NCBI GenBank assembly: GCA_017649635.1
Contig: JAGCGM010000136.1
Span: 1 to 64,000 of the forward strand
Source of the DNA: Paludibacteraceae bacterium
GTDB taxonomy: Bacteria; Bacteroidota; Bacteroidia; Bacteroidales; Paludibacteraceae
Direction: 5' to 3'
DNA length: 64,000 nucleotides
The position numbers were made by a program, and so were the translations under genes. A model generated the notes under the pieces. The model saw only the letters and a program-made list of their open reading frames with translations, ran no database searches and was not told the origin of the DNA. Positions 18,148 to 26,577 of this stretch are shown here, piece after piece (the first letter of the stretch is position 1; every line of letters starts with the position of its first letter).

Positions 18148-19041
18148 ATGAGAAAGAATTTAGCATTATTTATGATCGCGGTCGGACTACTGGGGTTGTC
18201 CGCCTGCGACAGCAGGGAGGACTGGTTTGACAAGAACGCCCCCCGGCCTGATTTGGTTGTGACCATCGGTGACAAGGTCGACACGTTGACCAATTCAGAT
18301 TCTCGAATAATTGAGGTGGATCTGCATGTGATTGCTTCAAGTGATAGGCGCCTAAATACAGATACTGTTGATTTTAAAATTAGCGGTTTCTCGGATGAGA
18401 AGGGAGTTCCTTTGAATGGTATATATCCTTTTATCAATGAACAAGGTGGGTCATCTGATGATCTTCGCAATTCAGGAGATGGATATGATTATAATTGTAT
18501 AATTGATGGAGATATTTTCAATCTGAATGGCGTACGTAAGGAACTTAACTGTAATATATATGCTCTATTATACAAATATTCATTTATCAGTGATACATCC
18601 GCAAGAGTCGAAACATGTACGTCTAGATTCATGGTGGAAGATATATTCGAAGGGCAACATTACTATACTCTAAAGATTAACATCATCGGTGATATTCCTC
18701 CAACACCTGTCCTGAAGGTGCATAGGCTCGACTACAACTACGAGTACAATCTCTCCCTTGAGGATAGCTACGACCGGGACGGGAAAGTCTCGAAGTACGA
18801 GTGGTGCATAGACGGCAACATCGTGCCATACGATGTGAAGGATTATAGATTTGAGTTCAAAAACGGTGCATGGCAGTCGGGTCAGGCGGCGTACGGTGGC
18901 AAGTACGTCAAGGCGACCACGATTAACAGCATCAACCACAATTTCCAGTCACCGGGGGAACATACGGTGTATTACCGTTGCATGGACAACTTAGGCGCCT
19001 GGTCAATGTGGTACAGTCAAACGATTAACGTGGAGGAATGA
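18148..19041 (+). CDS. Lipoprotein inserted between traN and traO
   Basis: A 297-residue lipoprotein: signal peptide with lipobox LLGLSAC (Cys near residue 20), then a variable central domain, then a PKD-like beta domain near residues 185-295 (DSYDRDGKVSKYEWCIDG ... SPGEHTVYYRCMDNLGAWS). Bacteroides operons usually run traN directly to traO, so this is an addition, possibly a VirB7-like stabiliser of TraN/TraO or a surface exclusion or recognition factor. The segment 18290-18700 is clearly AT-richer than the ends of the same gene, suggesting exchange of the central domain. Gene spacing (5 and 4 bp) places it firmly in the operon. Confidence 0.75.
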   Translation: MRKNLALFMIAVGLLGLSACDSREDWFDKNAPRPDLVVTIGDKVDTLTNSDSRIIEVDLHVIASSDRRLNTDTVDFKISGFSDEKGVPLNGIYPFINEQGGSSDDLRNSGDGYDYNCIIDGDIFNLNGVRKELNCNIYALLYKYSFISDTSARVETCTSRFMVEDIFEGQHYYTLKINIIGDIPPTPVLKVHRLDYNYEYNLSLEDSYDRDGKVSKYEWCIDGNIVPYDVKDYRFEFKNGAWQSGQAAYGGKYVKATTINSINHNFQSPGEHTVYYRCMDNLGAWSMWYSQTINVEE

Positions 19042-19045
19042 GATT

Positions 19046-19579
19046 ATGAAGAAGATAGCTATGATATTTTTGGCGCTGTTCTGCGCCATGGGATGCTGCA
19101 ATGCGCAGCTCGTGCATACGAAGGGTAAGATGGGTGTCGGCATCCGTGGGGGAGTTAGTACAAGGTTGTTCTCCGGATGGAGAGGTCATGACATAGGTCT
19201 GTTCTACCACTACTACACCAGCCCGCAGATGGGTATCGTCGTGGAGCTGGATCGGGAGAAGATGGAGTTTAAGCACAGTGACTTCAAGAACACGGTCCTC
19301 CTTGGCGTCGGTGGCGAATACGCGGTATGGAAACCCACGAAATGGATGATGATGGAGCTCAGCCTGCTGGGCAACGTGGGCTACGACGTGTGGGACTGCA
19401 CCATCATGGACTGGAGGGAGGAACACTTCGTCTTCGGAGCGAACGGAGGCTTCGCCCTGGAGTTCTACCCGTGGCACTTCCTCTCCTTCATGCTCAAGGG
19501 CCGGCAGTTCGCCCTCTTCGGACGTGGCGACAGCTATGTGAAGCCCGACATCTCGCTGGGCGTGAAGGTTAACTGGTAG
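19046..19579 (+). CDS. traO: TraO, outer membrane conjugation protein
   Basis: A 177-residue protein with signal peptide (about 1-20, ending CCNAQ) followed by alternating aromatic/hydrophobic beta strands (GVGIRGGVSTRLF, GIGLFYHYYTSP, LLGVGGEYAVWKPTKW, FGANGGFALEFYPWHFLSFM) ending in KVNW, as expected for an outer-membrane-associated beta barrel. Matches the conjugal transfer TraO family. It is the last recognised tra gene; a G-rich intergenic motif follows. Confidence 0.85.
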   Translation: MKKIAMIFLALFCAMGCCNAQLVHTKGKMGVGIRGGVSTRLFSGWRGHDIGLFYHYYTSPQMGIVVELDREKMEFKHSDFKNTVLLGVGGEYAVWKPTKWMMMELSLLGNVGYDVWDCTIMDWREEHFVFGANGGFALEFYPWHFLSFMLKGRQFALFGRGDSYVKPDISLGVKVNW

Positions 19580-19604
19580 TCCTTTCCTTGCTTAGTCTTT
19601 TAGC

Positions 19605-19650
19605 TTTTAGGGAGGGGGAGAGTAGGGTGTGATTTTTAGATTTTGTCTAA
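19605..19650 (+). promoter_or_regulatory. G-rich motif and inverted repeat before the AbiE locus
   Basis: TTTTAGGGAGGGGGAG at 19605-19620 is one of at least eight copies of the G-rich intergenic motif. A small inverted repeat TTAGA-N5-TCTAA lies at 19636-19650, 18 bp before the AbiEi start. AbiEi proteins autoregulate by binding inverted repeats, so this is a reasonable operator candidate. Confidence 0.4.
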
Positions 19651-19668
19651 CAAAACAAATTCGGATGT

Positions 19669-20289
19669 ATGGTTGATTTTTTGAAGTTTAAGGAATGTTT
19701 CGCTGGTTCGGACTGTTTCTCTCTGAACCAGATCAGGAACATATACCCTGACTTCAAATACGGGAACATCGCGAGTTGGTGCAGGGAGGGTCTTTTGGTG
19801 CCGATCAGGAGGGGGTGGTATTCATTCCCTGAATGCATCAGTTATGTTGACATCGTGCGCAGGATGGCTAACGTCATCTATTCTCCTTCTTATGTCAGCC
19901 TGCATTACACGCTCTGCTTTTATGAGATGATACCGGAAGCGGTGGCGACCATCACGTCCGTCACGACACTGAAGCCGTGTAAGTTCAGCAACAGGTTCGG
20001 CACGTTCGCCTATCATGCTGTGAAGCCCTCCCTCTTCTTCGGTTACGAACCGTTGGTCGGCCGGGATGGTAAAGGTTTTTTCATGGCCACACCGGAAAAG
20101 GCTCTTCTTGATCTGCTGTATCTGTATCCTTTCTACAAGACGGAACAGGATATGATAGACCTCCGTCTGGATGAGGATTTCATGGAGGATGACTTCAATA
20201 TGGAGAGGTTCGACGGATATGTGGAGAGAGTTGGTGATGCGACGCTGAAAGAGCGGGTCGATACATTGAAAAGGGCGTATGGTTTATAA
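19669..20289 (+). CDS. AbiEi-like antitoxin / transcriptional repressor
   Basis: A 206-residue protein resembling AbiEi-type antitoxins: an N-terminal winged helix (FSLNQIRNIYPDFKYGNIASWCREGLLVPIRRGWYSFPE, about 17-55), then the antitoxin C-terminal domain with a SYVSLHYTLCFYEMIPE block and the typical MATPEKALLDLLYLYP motif near residues 137-152. In AbiE systems this protein represses the operon and neutralises the nucleotidyltransferase AbiEii. Two genes downstream is the AbiEii homologue, so the locus is a type IV-like toxin-antitoxin with anti-phage potential. It is also a plausible plasmid maintenance module. Confidence 0.8.
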   Translation: MVDFLKFKECFAGSDCFSLNQIRNIYPDFKYGNIASWCREGLLVPIRRGWYSFPECISYVDIVRRMANVIYSPSYVSLHYTLCFYEMIPEAVATITSVTTLKPCKFSNRFGTFAYHAVKPSLFFGYEPLVGRDGKGFFMATPEKALLDLLYLYPFYKTEQDMIDLRLDEDFMEDDFNMERFDGYVERVGDATLKERVDTLKRAYGL

Positions 20290-20300
20290 ACATTTGAGAT

Positions 20301-20633
20301 ATGAGAGAATCTGAGCAAGATATCATAGAGAAGAAAAGGGAACTAAGTCAATACCTTTTTGACAAGGGTGCATTGTGGTCGTACAGAAAGAACAGACGCG
20401 CCATCTTGCGTGACAAAGAGCTTATCGTTACAAGCCTGTCTTACCTTGAATTGGAGGAGATGGATATGTTATTTGACATCTTTCCATACGAAGAGGTCAG
20501 ACAGGTATGGATAGAAAATATGGTTCCCAATGATCAATACTACGGTATATTGAACAAGATGCTTGCTTACTTGTTTTTCGGAGTCAAAGATTATAAAAAA
20601 TTTAAGGAAGAAGTATGTGGAAAGATGGATTAA
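20301..20633 (+). CDS. Small protein between AbiEi and AbiEii
   Basis: A 110-residue, mostly helical protein with a HTH-like or DUF6922-like appearance (KKRELSQYLFDKGALWSYRKN ... RDKELIVTSLSYLELEEMDMLFDIFPYEEVRQVWIENM). Similar small genes are often found next to Bacteroidetes AbiE pairs. It overlaps the toxin gene by 19 bp, implying co-translation. Role unknown; it may help the antitoxin or sense a substrate. Confidence 0.7.
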   Translation: MRESEQDIIEKKRELSQYLFDKGALWSYRKNRRAILRDKELIVTSLSYLELEEMDMLFDIFPYEEVRQVWIENMVPNDQYYGILNKMLAYLFFGVKDYKKFKEEVCGKMD

Positions 20634-21856
20634 CACAAAATACGTTAGAAGTCTTTGAAAGGATCTCCAAACTTGATTTTGTAAAAGACTTTCACTTGTG
20701 CGGGGGCACTGGCATCGCATTACAACTGAATCATAGGTACAGCGAGGATCTGGACTTTGAGTTGCTTACTGTTCAGGGAAAGAGAGATGACTTGAAGGAA
20801 TTAAATCACGGCCAAATAATCGAAGAGTTGAAATCCGAGTTCGGGAAAGTGGAAGAAAATGGTTGTGTCAAAGCTGGCAAACATTTTGAGTGTTATGTCG
20901 GTAATCACGTCAAATTGTCTTTTTTTAAGCCGGATTATAAGGTTCCGGAATTGAATGAGGTCAGTATACTTAACAACCTAAAGACGGTATCCCTCCAAGA
21001 TGCGCTGGGCATGAAATTATACGTTGTCAGCCAGAGGGACAAGTTCAGGGATTATTATGACATCTATTCTTTATTAAAAGAAGGATACTCTTTGGAAAAG
21101 GGCATTCAATACGCCATAAAGTTTTCAAGGCATGATGTATCGTCAAGAAGCATAATTTCAAAACTGCTGGCAAAGGAGTTTTTTTCTGCTACGAACAAAG
21201 AAGGATACTTTGACTTCGATGATCTAAAAGCGAAGTACAAGGTTGACTCATCCCAGATATGTGATTTCATTGAGAAAAAACTATCACAAGTTCAAATAAG
21301 TAAAATTAAGAAAGACACAACCGTAGAAAAATCGGTAGGTAGGTTATTTTACGAGACAATTATAAAACTTGACGACGATCGTCTCCAATTTGTCATGGGA
21401 AAACTCCCAGAATATGATAAATTAAAGTCTGAAGATGAGAAATTGAATTTCTTGAATAATCTGTTGTCCTCCGCTGGAGCCAAAGTCGCTCCATATGACA
21501 ATAAGGATTTAGATCTCCTTGGAATAAGAAAAGAAAAGGATGTTAAGAGTTTATCGAGAATCGATGAATTTTTAGAGGAATACCGCACATATCAGAAACT
21601 TGCTTCTGAGATAAAAGACAATGACGAGATGATCAAAGCCACAAAGGAGCTTCAAATCGACTCTTCAATGAAGAATAAATATATTAACACCTACGTCTCC
21701 GGAAATGAAAATCTGAAGAAACAGCAACAAATGCTGCGTTACTTCGAAGTGTTCGAAGGCGTGGAGAGAGGAAAGGAAATGGAGAAAAAGAGACCTCTTG
21801 ACTTCTCCGAAGGAGAGGATGGAGCGTACGAGTCTAAAGGATGTAAGATTAAATAA
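20615..21856 (+). CDS. AbiEii-like nucleotidyltransferase toxin with long C-terminal extension
   Basis: A 413-residue protein whose first ~230 residues match AbiEii nucleotidyltransferases: FHLCGGTGIALQLNHRYSEDLDFELL near residues 26-51 contains the GG...TxLxxxHR.SxDxDF active site, and LGMKLYVVSQRDKFRDYYDIYSLL near 130-155 is the family's second signature. AbiEii toxins transfer nucleotides to RNA or tRNA and arrest growth. The remaining ~180 residues are an extra helical, charged region not usual for AbiEii, ending in KKRPLDFSEGED. The same RPLDFSEGE peptide ends the next protein. The region is AT-richer than the tra operon. Confidence 0.8.
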   Translation: MWKDGLTQNTLEVFERISKLDFVKDFHLCGGTGIALQLNHRYSEDLDFELLTVQGKRDDLKELNHGQIIEELKSEFGKVEENGCVKAGKHFECYVGNHVKLSFFKPDYKVPELNEVSILNNLKTVSLQDALGMKLYVVSQRDKFRDYYDIYSLLKEGYSLEKGIQYAIKFSRHDVSSRSIISKLLAKEFFSATNKEGYFDFDDLKAKYKVDSSQICDFIEKKLSQVQISKIKKDTTVEKSVGRLFYETIIKLDDDRLQFVMGKLPEYDKLKSEDEKLNFLNNLLSSAGAKVAPYDNKDLDLLGIRKEKDVKSLSRIDEFLEEYRTYQKLASEIKDNDEMIKATKELQIDSSMKNKYINTYVSGNENLKKQQQMLRYFEVFEGVERGKEMEKKRPLDFSEGEDGAYESKGCKIK

Positions 21857-21900
21857 AACATAGTAATAGATTCTATACGTCCATCTATCTGTCGAATTTA

Positions 21901-21914
21901 TCTAACATTAAAAT
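21901..21914 (+). promoter_or_regulatory. TCTAACATTAAAAT leader motif
   Basis: The leader motif TCTAACATTAAAAT lies 10 bp before the next gene's ATG. The same 14-mer sits before topB (22328-22341) and, on the minus strand, before pcfK, radC (degenerate) and the gene starting at 52243. Confidence 0.5.
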
Positions 21915-21924
21915 ATTTGTGACC

Positions 21925-22314
21925 ATGAATATAGTACCGGAGGAATTAAAGCCATATGTGGACTCTTTTAGGGGAGAAGGGAAGGAGCCGTCCATTAAGG
22001 ATCTGCTCCAGTTATCCATCCATGATGATATCCGCATCAACCTGCTTCCAAAACGTTTGAAAAACCTTTTCAATGAATATGTTTATGCCAAGGAGGAGGA
22101 GTTGGAACTATGCTCTTCCTCTTTAGTTCACCCTGATGATAAGGAATCCGCAAGACAGTCCAGCAGACAGGCTTTCTCCGCCTTCAGCGACGAGATGCAC
22201 AAGTGTCTTGGTATAAATAAGGAACAGCAGACGAAAAGACGTCCGCTCGACTTCTCCGAAGGAGAGAATCAGAACATAGTGAGTGAAGAGAAGGGGAAAT
22301 ATCGTAAACTATAA
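21925..22314 (+). CDS. Hypothetical protein sharing the RPLDFSEGE tail
   Basis: A ~129-residue soluble, helical protein with no recognised domain. Its C-terminal segment TKRRPLDFSEGENQN repeats the peptide found at the end of the AbiEii-like protein just upstream. The ATG at 21925 is preferred over the GTG at 21919 because of its distance from the leader motif. It may be a third component of the AbiE locus or a separate plasmid gene; the shared tail suggests binding to a common partner. Confidence 0.65.
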   Translation: MNIVPEELKPYVDSFRGEGKEPSIKDLLQLSIHDDIRINLLPKRLKNLFNEYVYAKEEELELCSSSLVHPDDKESARQSSRQAFSAFSDEMHKCLGINKEQQTKRRPLDFSEGENQNIVSEEKGKYRKL

Positions 22315-22327
22315 CTTTTCAATTATA

Positions 22328-22341
22328 TCTAACATTAAAAT
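22328..22341 (+). promoter_or_regulatory. TCTAACATTAAAAT leader motif before topB
   Basis: Same 14-mer as before the preceding gene, here 10 bp before the topB ATG. The following bases (ATNTNNGTGANCATG) are also shared by the two leaders. Confidence 0.5.
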
Positions 22342-22351
22342 ATCAGTGATC

Positions 22352-25060
22352 ATGAAAGTAGTACTTGCGGAAAAACCGTCCGTTGGCAAGGCGATAGCGG
22401 CCGTACTGGGCGCTAAAGCATCCAAGGACGGCTACATGGAGGGTAACGGCTACATCGTTACCTGGGCGTTCGGTCACCTCGTCGGGTTGGCCGAACCTGA
22501 CCATTACCTCGGACATAAAGAGTGGAAGAAGGAAGACCTGCCGATCATTCCGGAGGAGTTCGTGTACGTGCCTCAGGTGGATGATTCGGGGGCGAGGAAG
22601 CAATACAACACGATAAAGAAGCTGTTCTGCGCAAAAGAGACGGATTGCGTCATCTGCGCGACGGATGCGGGACGGGAGGGCGAAGCCATCTTCCGTTACA
22701 TATACGACAGCTTCGACTGCCGTAAACCGGTGAAGAGACTGTGGGTCTCATCACTGACCGACAAGGCGATCCGTGACGGGTTCAACGACTTGAAGCCGGG
22801 CGAGGATTATGACGACCTCTACGATAGCGCCAAGGCGAGGGGAGAGGCGGACTGGCTCGTCGGAGACAACGCCACACGTGCGCTCACGCTTGCCGTCGGC
22901 AACGCCGGACAGGTGTACTCGGTTGGCCGTGTGCAGACGCCCACGCTGGGCATGGTCTGCAAACGCTATCTGGAGAACAAGAACTTCGTCCCTGTCCCTT
23001 ACTTCATGGTGAGGGTGAAGCTCCAGTCGAGCGGGAAGACGGAGTTTCTCGGCCTCTACCCCCAGCAACATAAGGAGAAGGCGGATGCCGAAGCCTTCAT
23101 GGGGAAGATCCCCGGACTGCTTGTGGTGAAGGAGAAAAGGAAACAGGAGGTGAAGGAGAAGGCCCCACTGCCTTACGACATCACATCCATACAGGCGGAA
23201 GCCAACAGGCGCCACAAGTTCAAGGCTCAGAAGACCCTCGACATCGTGCAGGCTCTGTATGAGGGCAAGAAGGTCACCTACCCCCGCACGGGTAGCCGCT
23301 ATCTGGGCGAGGATATGATAGACGTGGTAGCCTCTTCGGTCGGCAAGCTCTCCTCCCTGGGCTACACGACCAACTTCGCGGAGTGCTGCAAGGGTATCAC
23401 GCCGTCGGGCATGAACCGCGCCTGCTTCGACTCGTCGAAGCTGACGGACCACCATGCCATCATACCGACATTCGAAAACGTGTCCGACGACGTGAAGGAC
23501 TTCCCCTCGGGCAAGACATTCTCATCGGAGGACAGCCGTAAGATATACCGCATGATCACCATGCAGCTCGTGATGTCGCTCCTTCCTGTCTGCGTCAAGG
23601 ACAGAGTGACCTACCTCTTCGAGGAGGTGGATTCGGTCGCCTTGGCCGTATCAGGATCCACCATCAAATCCATCGGATGGAGGAAATTGTGCGAACAGGA
23701 TAATGAAAAGGACGAGGAAGCGGAGGAGGAACAGAAGCTTCCGGACATGGACGAGGGCGCCATCTGCTCCGTACTGGGCAAAGAGGTGCTCCAAAAGGAG
23801 ACGAAACGTCCTCCTCTACTGACTGAGGCGACCCTGCTGAAGATGATGGAGAGCGCCGGCAAGCTCATCGAGGATGACGCCGAACTCTCAAAGGCCATCA
23901 AGGACTGCGGGATCGGCACGCCCGCCACGCGGGCGGCCGTGATAGAGAAGCTCTTCGCCCGTAAGTACATCGTGACGGAGAAGAACTCGCTGGTGCCCAC
24001 CGAGGGCGGGCTGCAGCTCTATGAACTACTGAAGGACCATACCATCTGCAACGTCTCCATGACGGGGGAATGGGAGAAGAAACTGAACGAGATGGCCGAA
24101 GGCAAGTTCGCCAAGGCGGACTTCAACCATGAGATAGAGGAATACACCAGGAATCTGACAACGGAACTGCTCACGGTCAAGAGCGGTTCCATCGCCTCCT
24201 CGGTGACCTCCGTGGGCAACTGCCCGGTGTGCGGCAAGCCACTGAAGACACACGGCTCGGTCGTGTATTGTAGCGGATGGAGGAAGGATGACGAGAAGAG
24301 TTGCCAGTTTAAGATATTTACGGAGGTGAGGGGAAAGAAACTGACGGAGAAGATGGTCAAGACCCTGCTTGCCGGAGGAACGACGGACATCATCAAGGGA
24401 TTCAAGAAGAAGGACGGAACGCCGTTCGACGCCGCCCTAACCCTCGACGAGAACCACAAACTGACCTTCTCCCTCCCTAAAAAGAAAGAACTGGAGCTTG
24501 CTTGCCCTTTCTGCGGCAAGAAGCTTTTGGAAAGCGACAAGTCGTACTACTGCAGCGGCTACGGGCAGGAGGATGGCTCCTGCAAGTTCGGAGTGTCCAA
24601 GGAACGTGGAGGGGTGAAGATCACCCTGCAGATGCTGAAGGAGATACTTTCGCTCGAAGCAACCGGCAAGAGCTACGAATTCAAAAGCAAGGAGGGGAAG
24701 AGGTTCAACGCGAAACTGAAGTACAACAAGGACGAAATGAAGCTGGAATACCTCTTCGAGGAACGGAAACGTGAGGCGACGGGCCTTAAATGCCCTCATT
24801 GCGGAGGGGACATCGTTGAGACGGACAAGTCGTTCGAATGTGTCAACCACGACTTCAAAAAAGAGGGTTCCTGCCAGTTCAGCCTCTGGAAGACGGTGGC
24901 TGGCAGGAAAGTCTCCGTTAAGGAGCTTGAGACGCTCCTCTCCGGAGGTGCGACTCGAACCCTCGAAGGCTTCAAGAGCAGTAGCGGGAAAGCCTTCTCG
25001 GCGAAACTGAAACTGGTGGACGGTAAGATATCCTTCCTGTTCGACAAGAAACAGGGCTAA
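22352..25060 (+). CDS. topB: DNA topoisomerase III with three C-terminal zinc modules
   Basis: A 902-residue type IA topoisomerase. The Toprim domain starts at residue 1 (MKVVLAEKPSVGKAIA) with the acidic motif ATDAGREGEA near residues 103-112; the catalytic Tyr is residue 310 in YPRTGSRYL. The C-terminus carries three similar modules with CxxC pairs (CPVCGK, CPFCGK, CPHCGG, from about residues 627, 712 and 812), each followed by GKxFxAxLxL. Topoisomerase III decatenates and resolves single-stranded DNA junctions and is common on Bacteroides mobile elements. The ATG at 22352 is chosen because it gives the conserved N-terminus; the upstream in-frame codons are the leader. Confidence 0.95.
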   Translation: MKVVLAEKPSVGKAIAAVLGAKASKDGYMEGNGYIVTWAFGHLVGLAEPDHYLGHKEWKKEDLPIIPEEFVYVPQVDDSGARKQYNTIKKLFCAKETDCVICATDAGREGEAIFRYIYDSFDCRKPVKRLWVSSLTDKAIRDGFNDLKPGEDYDDLYDSAKARGEADWLVGDNATRALTLAVGNAGQVYSVGRVQTPTLGMVCKRYLENKNFVPVPYFMVRVKLQSSGKTEFLGLYPQQHKEKADAEAFMGKIPGLLVVKEKRKQEVKEKAPLPYDITSIQAEANRRHKFKAQKTLDIVQALYEGKKVTYPRTGSRYLGEDMIDVVASSVGKLSSLGYTTNFAECCKGITPSGMNRACFDSSKLTDHHAIIPTFENVSDDVKDFPSGKTFSSEDSRKIYRMITMQLVMSLLPVCVKDRVTYLFEEVDSVALAVSGSTIKSIGWRKLCEQDNEKDEEAEEEQKLPDMDEGAICSVLGKEVLQKETKRPPLLTEATLLKMMESAGKLIEDDAELSKAIKDCGIGTPATRAAVIEKLFARKYIVTEKNSLVPTEGGLQLYELLKDHTICNVSMTGEWEKKLNEMAEGKFAKADFNHEIEEYTRNLTTELLTVKSGSIASSVTSVGNCPVCGKPLKTHGSVVYCSGWRKDDEKSCQFKIFTEVRGKKLTEKMVKTLLAGGTTDIIKGFKKKDGTPFDAALTLDENHKLTFSLPKKKELELACPFCGKKLLESDKSYYCSGYGQEDGSCKFGVSKERGGVKITLQMLKEILSLEATGKSYEFKSKEGKRFNAKLKYNKDEMKLEYLFEERKREATGLKCPHCGGDIVETDKSFECVNHDFKKEGSCQFSLWKTVAGRKVSVKELETLLSGGATRTLEGFKSSSGKAFSAKLKLVDGKISFLFDKKQG

Positions 25061-25071
25061 CGAAAATGAAG

Positions 25072-25105
25072 AAAAGCCGATGAGATCCTCACCGGCTTTT
25101 CTTTT
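25072..25105. terminator. Strong bidirectional terminator
   Basis: AAAAGCCG at 25072-25079 pairs with CGGCTTTT at 25093-25100, with an inner TGAG/CTCA stem, followed by CTTTT. It ends topB on the plus strand and the SSB operon on the minus strand. Confidence 0.75.
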
Positions 25106-25117
25106 GGTTTCATGGCG

Positions 25118-25327
25118 TCAGTCCTCCCTGGACATCTTGTCGTGGGCGAGACGCCAAATCCGTTTGGCTGTCTTGTCGTCCGTGATGGAGCAGGTTTCTC
25201 TCCATGACTTGTAACCAATGCCGTAGTAGAGATCGTCGCAGGCGTTCTCGAAATCGGCCGCATACGCGCGGATAAGTTCTTTGTCATCCGCCAATGTTGT
25301 TGTATTGAATTTACTTTCAGTTTCCAT
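25118..25327 (-). CDS. Small hypothetical protein, last gene of SSB operon 1
   Basis: A 69-residue acidic protein (METESKFNTTTLADDKELIRAYAADFENACDDLYYGIGYKSW...). No family recognised. It lies between a stable intergenic hairpin (25363-25390) and the terminator at 25072-25105, downstream of the YubB-like gene and SSB on the minus strand. The overlapping alternative frame starting at 25332 is rejected: this frame has the A+T-rich leader and the more balanced composition. Confidence 0.6.
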   Translation of the reverse strand: METESKFNTTTLADDKELIRAYAADFENACDDLYYGIGYKSWRETCSITDDKTAKRIWRLAHDKMSRED

Positions 25328-25362
25328 AACATATGAATTTAAAGATGTTAAACATTATATTG

Positions 25363-25390
25363 AAGGGAATTCCCGGTAGGGAACTCCCTT
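25363..25390 (-). other. Intergenic hairpin
   Basis: An almost perfect 12-bp stem (AAGGGAATTCCC/GGGAACTCCCTT, one mismatch, 4-nt loop) between two minus-strand genes. One of five hairpins placed between consecutive genes of minus-strand operons; a role in mRNA processing, stability or translation is likely but unproven. Confidence 0.6.
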
Positions 25391-25396
25391 TTAAGA

Positions 25397-25957
25397 TTAG
25401 TCTTCGACGTATTTGAACTCGTGGATGTTCATCCAGAAGTCTTCGCCTTGCTCCTCGGCGTATTCGTCGATGGCGGCTTGGATCTCCTCCTCGGTTTCAC
25501 CGCTGGCGTTGATGCCGAACTTGTCACGGAGGTAGTCGCAGGCGTCCTTGGCGTTCGAGAAGTATTCGTATACGTCGTCACTGTCCAAGAGGAAACGTTC
25601 CGGGAAGTAATCGCCCGTCATGTCGTTCGTGAAGAAGACGTCGCATCCGGGTTCCTCCTCGCGGTAGTAGACCTTAATGCTCGGGTACTTCTTCTCGATG
25701 CTTATCCTGAAGCCTTCTTGTTCGCACCAAGCCGTGTCTTGGTCGATGGTGAGCTTTCCTTCACCGTCGTAGTCGAAGTAGGTGATGGTGCCGCGGGTCC
25801 TCAGTCCGCGTTTGTCGAGGTAGTCGAAATCGACGCCCATCGATTCCAACAGCGAATAGATGGTTGTATCTCCGTTCGCCTCCAATAGTTGGTGTAACTC
25901 ACTCACTTCCTTCGGATCGCCTACACAGATGTAGGTTGTGCTGCATGTATTTGCCAT
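25397..25957 (-). CDS. YubB-like (ferredoxin-like fold) plasmid protein
   Basis: A 186-residue acidic protein beginning MANTCSTTYICVGDPKEVSELHQLLE, a start resembling the YubB/DUF1281-type plasmid proteins (MANWCSN...-like). The middle is beta-rich (GTITYFDYDGEGKLTIDQDTAW ... SIKVYYREEEPGCDVFFTND) and the C-terminus is very acidic (ASGETEEEIQAAIDEYAEEQGEDFW). Such proteins often lie near anti-restriction and SSB genes; their function is unknown. It is the second gene of SSB operon 1, 47 bp after ssb with a GNRA-loop hairpin between. Family assignment is tentative. Confidence 0.65.
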   Translation of the reverse strand: MANTCSTTYICVGDPKEVSELHQLLEANGDTTIYSLLESMGVDFDYLDKRGLRTRGTITYFDYDGEGKLTIDQDTAWCEQEGFRISIEKKYPSIKVYYREEEPGCDVFFTNDMTGDYFPERFLLDSDDVYEYFSNAKDACDYLRDKFGINASGETEEEIQAAIDEYAEEQGEDFWMNIHEFKYVED

Positions 25958-25971
25958 AGTCGTAGTTTTAT

Positions 25972-25995
25972 GGAAGTCCCCTTTCGGGGACCTCC
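25972..25995 (-). other. GNRA-loop intergenic hairpin, copy 1
   Basis: GTCCCC/GGGGAC stem extended by GG/CC pairs; on the minus-strand RNA the loop is a GAAA tetraloop closed by C-G. Near-identical copies lie at 32489-32512 and 32741-32764, always 14-16 bp upstream of a minus-strand ATG. There is no U-tract, so it is not a standard terminator. Confidence 0.65.
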
Positions 25996-26004
25996 TGGTT
26001 AATA

Positions 26005-26337
26005 TTAGTTGTTTTCCTTGGCGAGATAAACCTTGGTTGCCGCAAGAACCGTCTTGCTGTGCTTTTCTCCGTTCTTATCAACCCACTCTTCGGGTTTCAT
26101 GAAGCCCTCCACCGTGACGAGGTTTCCTTTCTGGATAATCGTGAAGACCTTGTCGGCCTCCTCGTTCTTGCACCAGGTCTCGATGTTGAGTAGGGACGAT
26201 ACCCTTCTTTTATCTTCACCTGTCCCTTCAAGGCGTCCTAAACTCAAGGCGAAGTGACATACGCTTGCTTTACCTAATGTACGGGGGTTAGACACTGCTA
26301 CAATACCCGTTACTGCGAAATTGTTAGTTGCTTTCAT
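26005..26337 (-). CDS. Single-stranded DNA-binding protein paralogue 1
   Basis: A 110-residue OB-fold protein of the SSB family: VTGIVAVSNPRTL ... VCHFALSLGRL ... SLLNIETWCKNEEADKVFTIIQKGNLVTVEGFMKPEEWVDKNGEK ... VLAATKVYLAK. It lacks the acidic, aromatic-tipped tail that recruits partners (ends AKENN), so it may protect or coat plasmid DNA without recruiting host repair proteins. It heads an operon with the YubB-like gene and the 69-residue gene, preceded by Repeat A copy 1. A related protein lies at 32774-33118. Confidence 0.85.
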   Translation of the reverse strand: MKATNNFAVTGIVAVSNPRTLGKASVCHFALSLGRLEGTGEDKRRVSSLLNIETWCKNEEADKVFTIIQKGNLVTVEGFMKPEEWVDKNGEKHSKTVLAATKVYLAKENN

Positions 26338-26352
26338 ATCATTAAAATTTTA

Positions 26353-26577
26353 GAAGTTAAACAATCAATTTTTACGGTGCCCCAAAAGATTAGCAGGAGG
26401 CTGGCGGGCAAAGAGAATACCGGAAATACTCTTTTTTTGGAGGCACGAGAAAAAAAGGAAGATTATCGGGAAGAGCCTATTTGCAGGCGGAGGAACGGAG
26501 CGTACCAGAAAACTGCGAACTATCTTTGCGACGGAAAAATATTGTGTATTGACTTCGCCCGAAAATTTGATGTGAAA
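26353..26577. repeat. Repeat A, copy 1
   Basis: About 225 bp nearly identical to 27546-27760 and 33134-33359. It begins GAAGTTAAACAATC directly upstream of a minus-strand gene, contains a short palindrome (AAAGAG ... CTCTTT) followed by a T-run on the plus strand, and a TATCTTTG Bacteroidetes -7-like box at 26521-26528. Confidence 0.85.
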
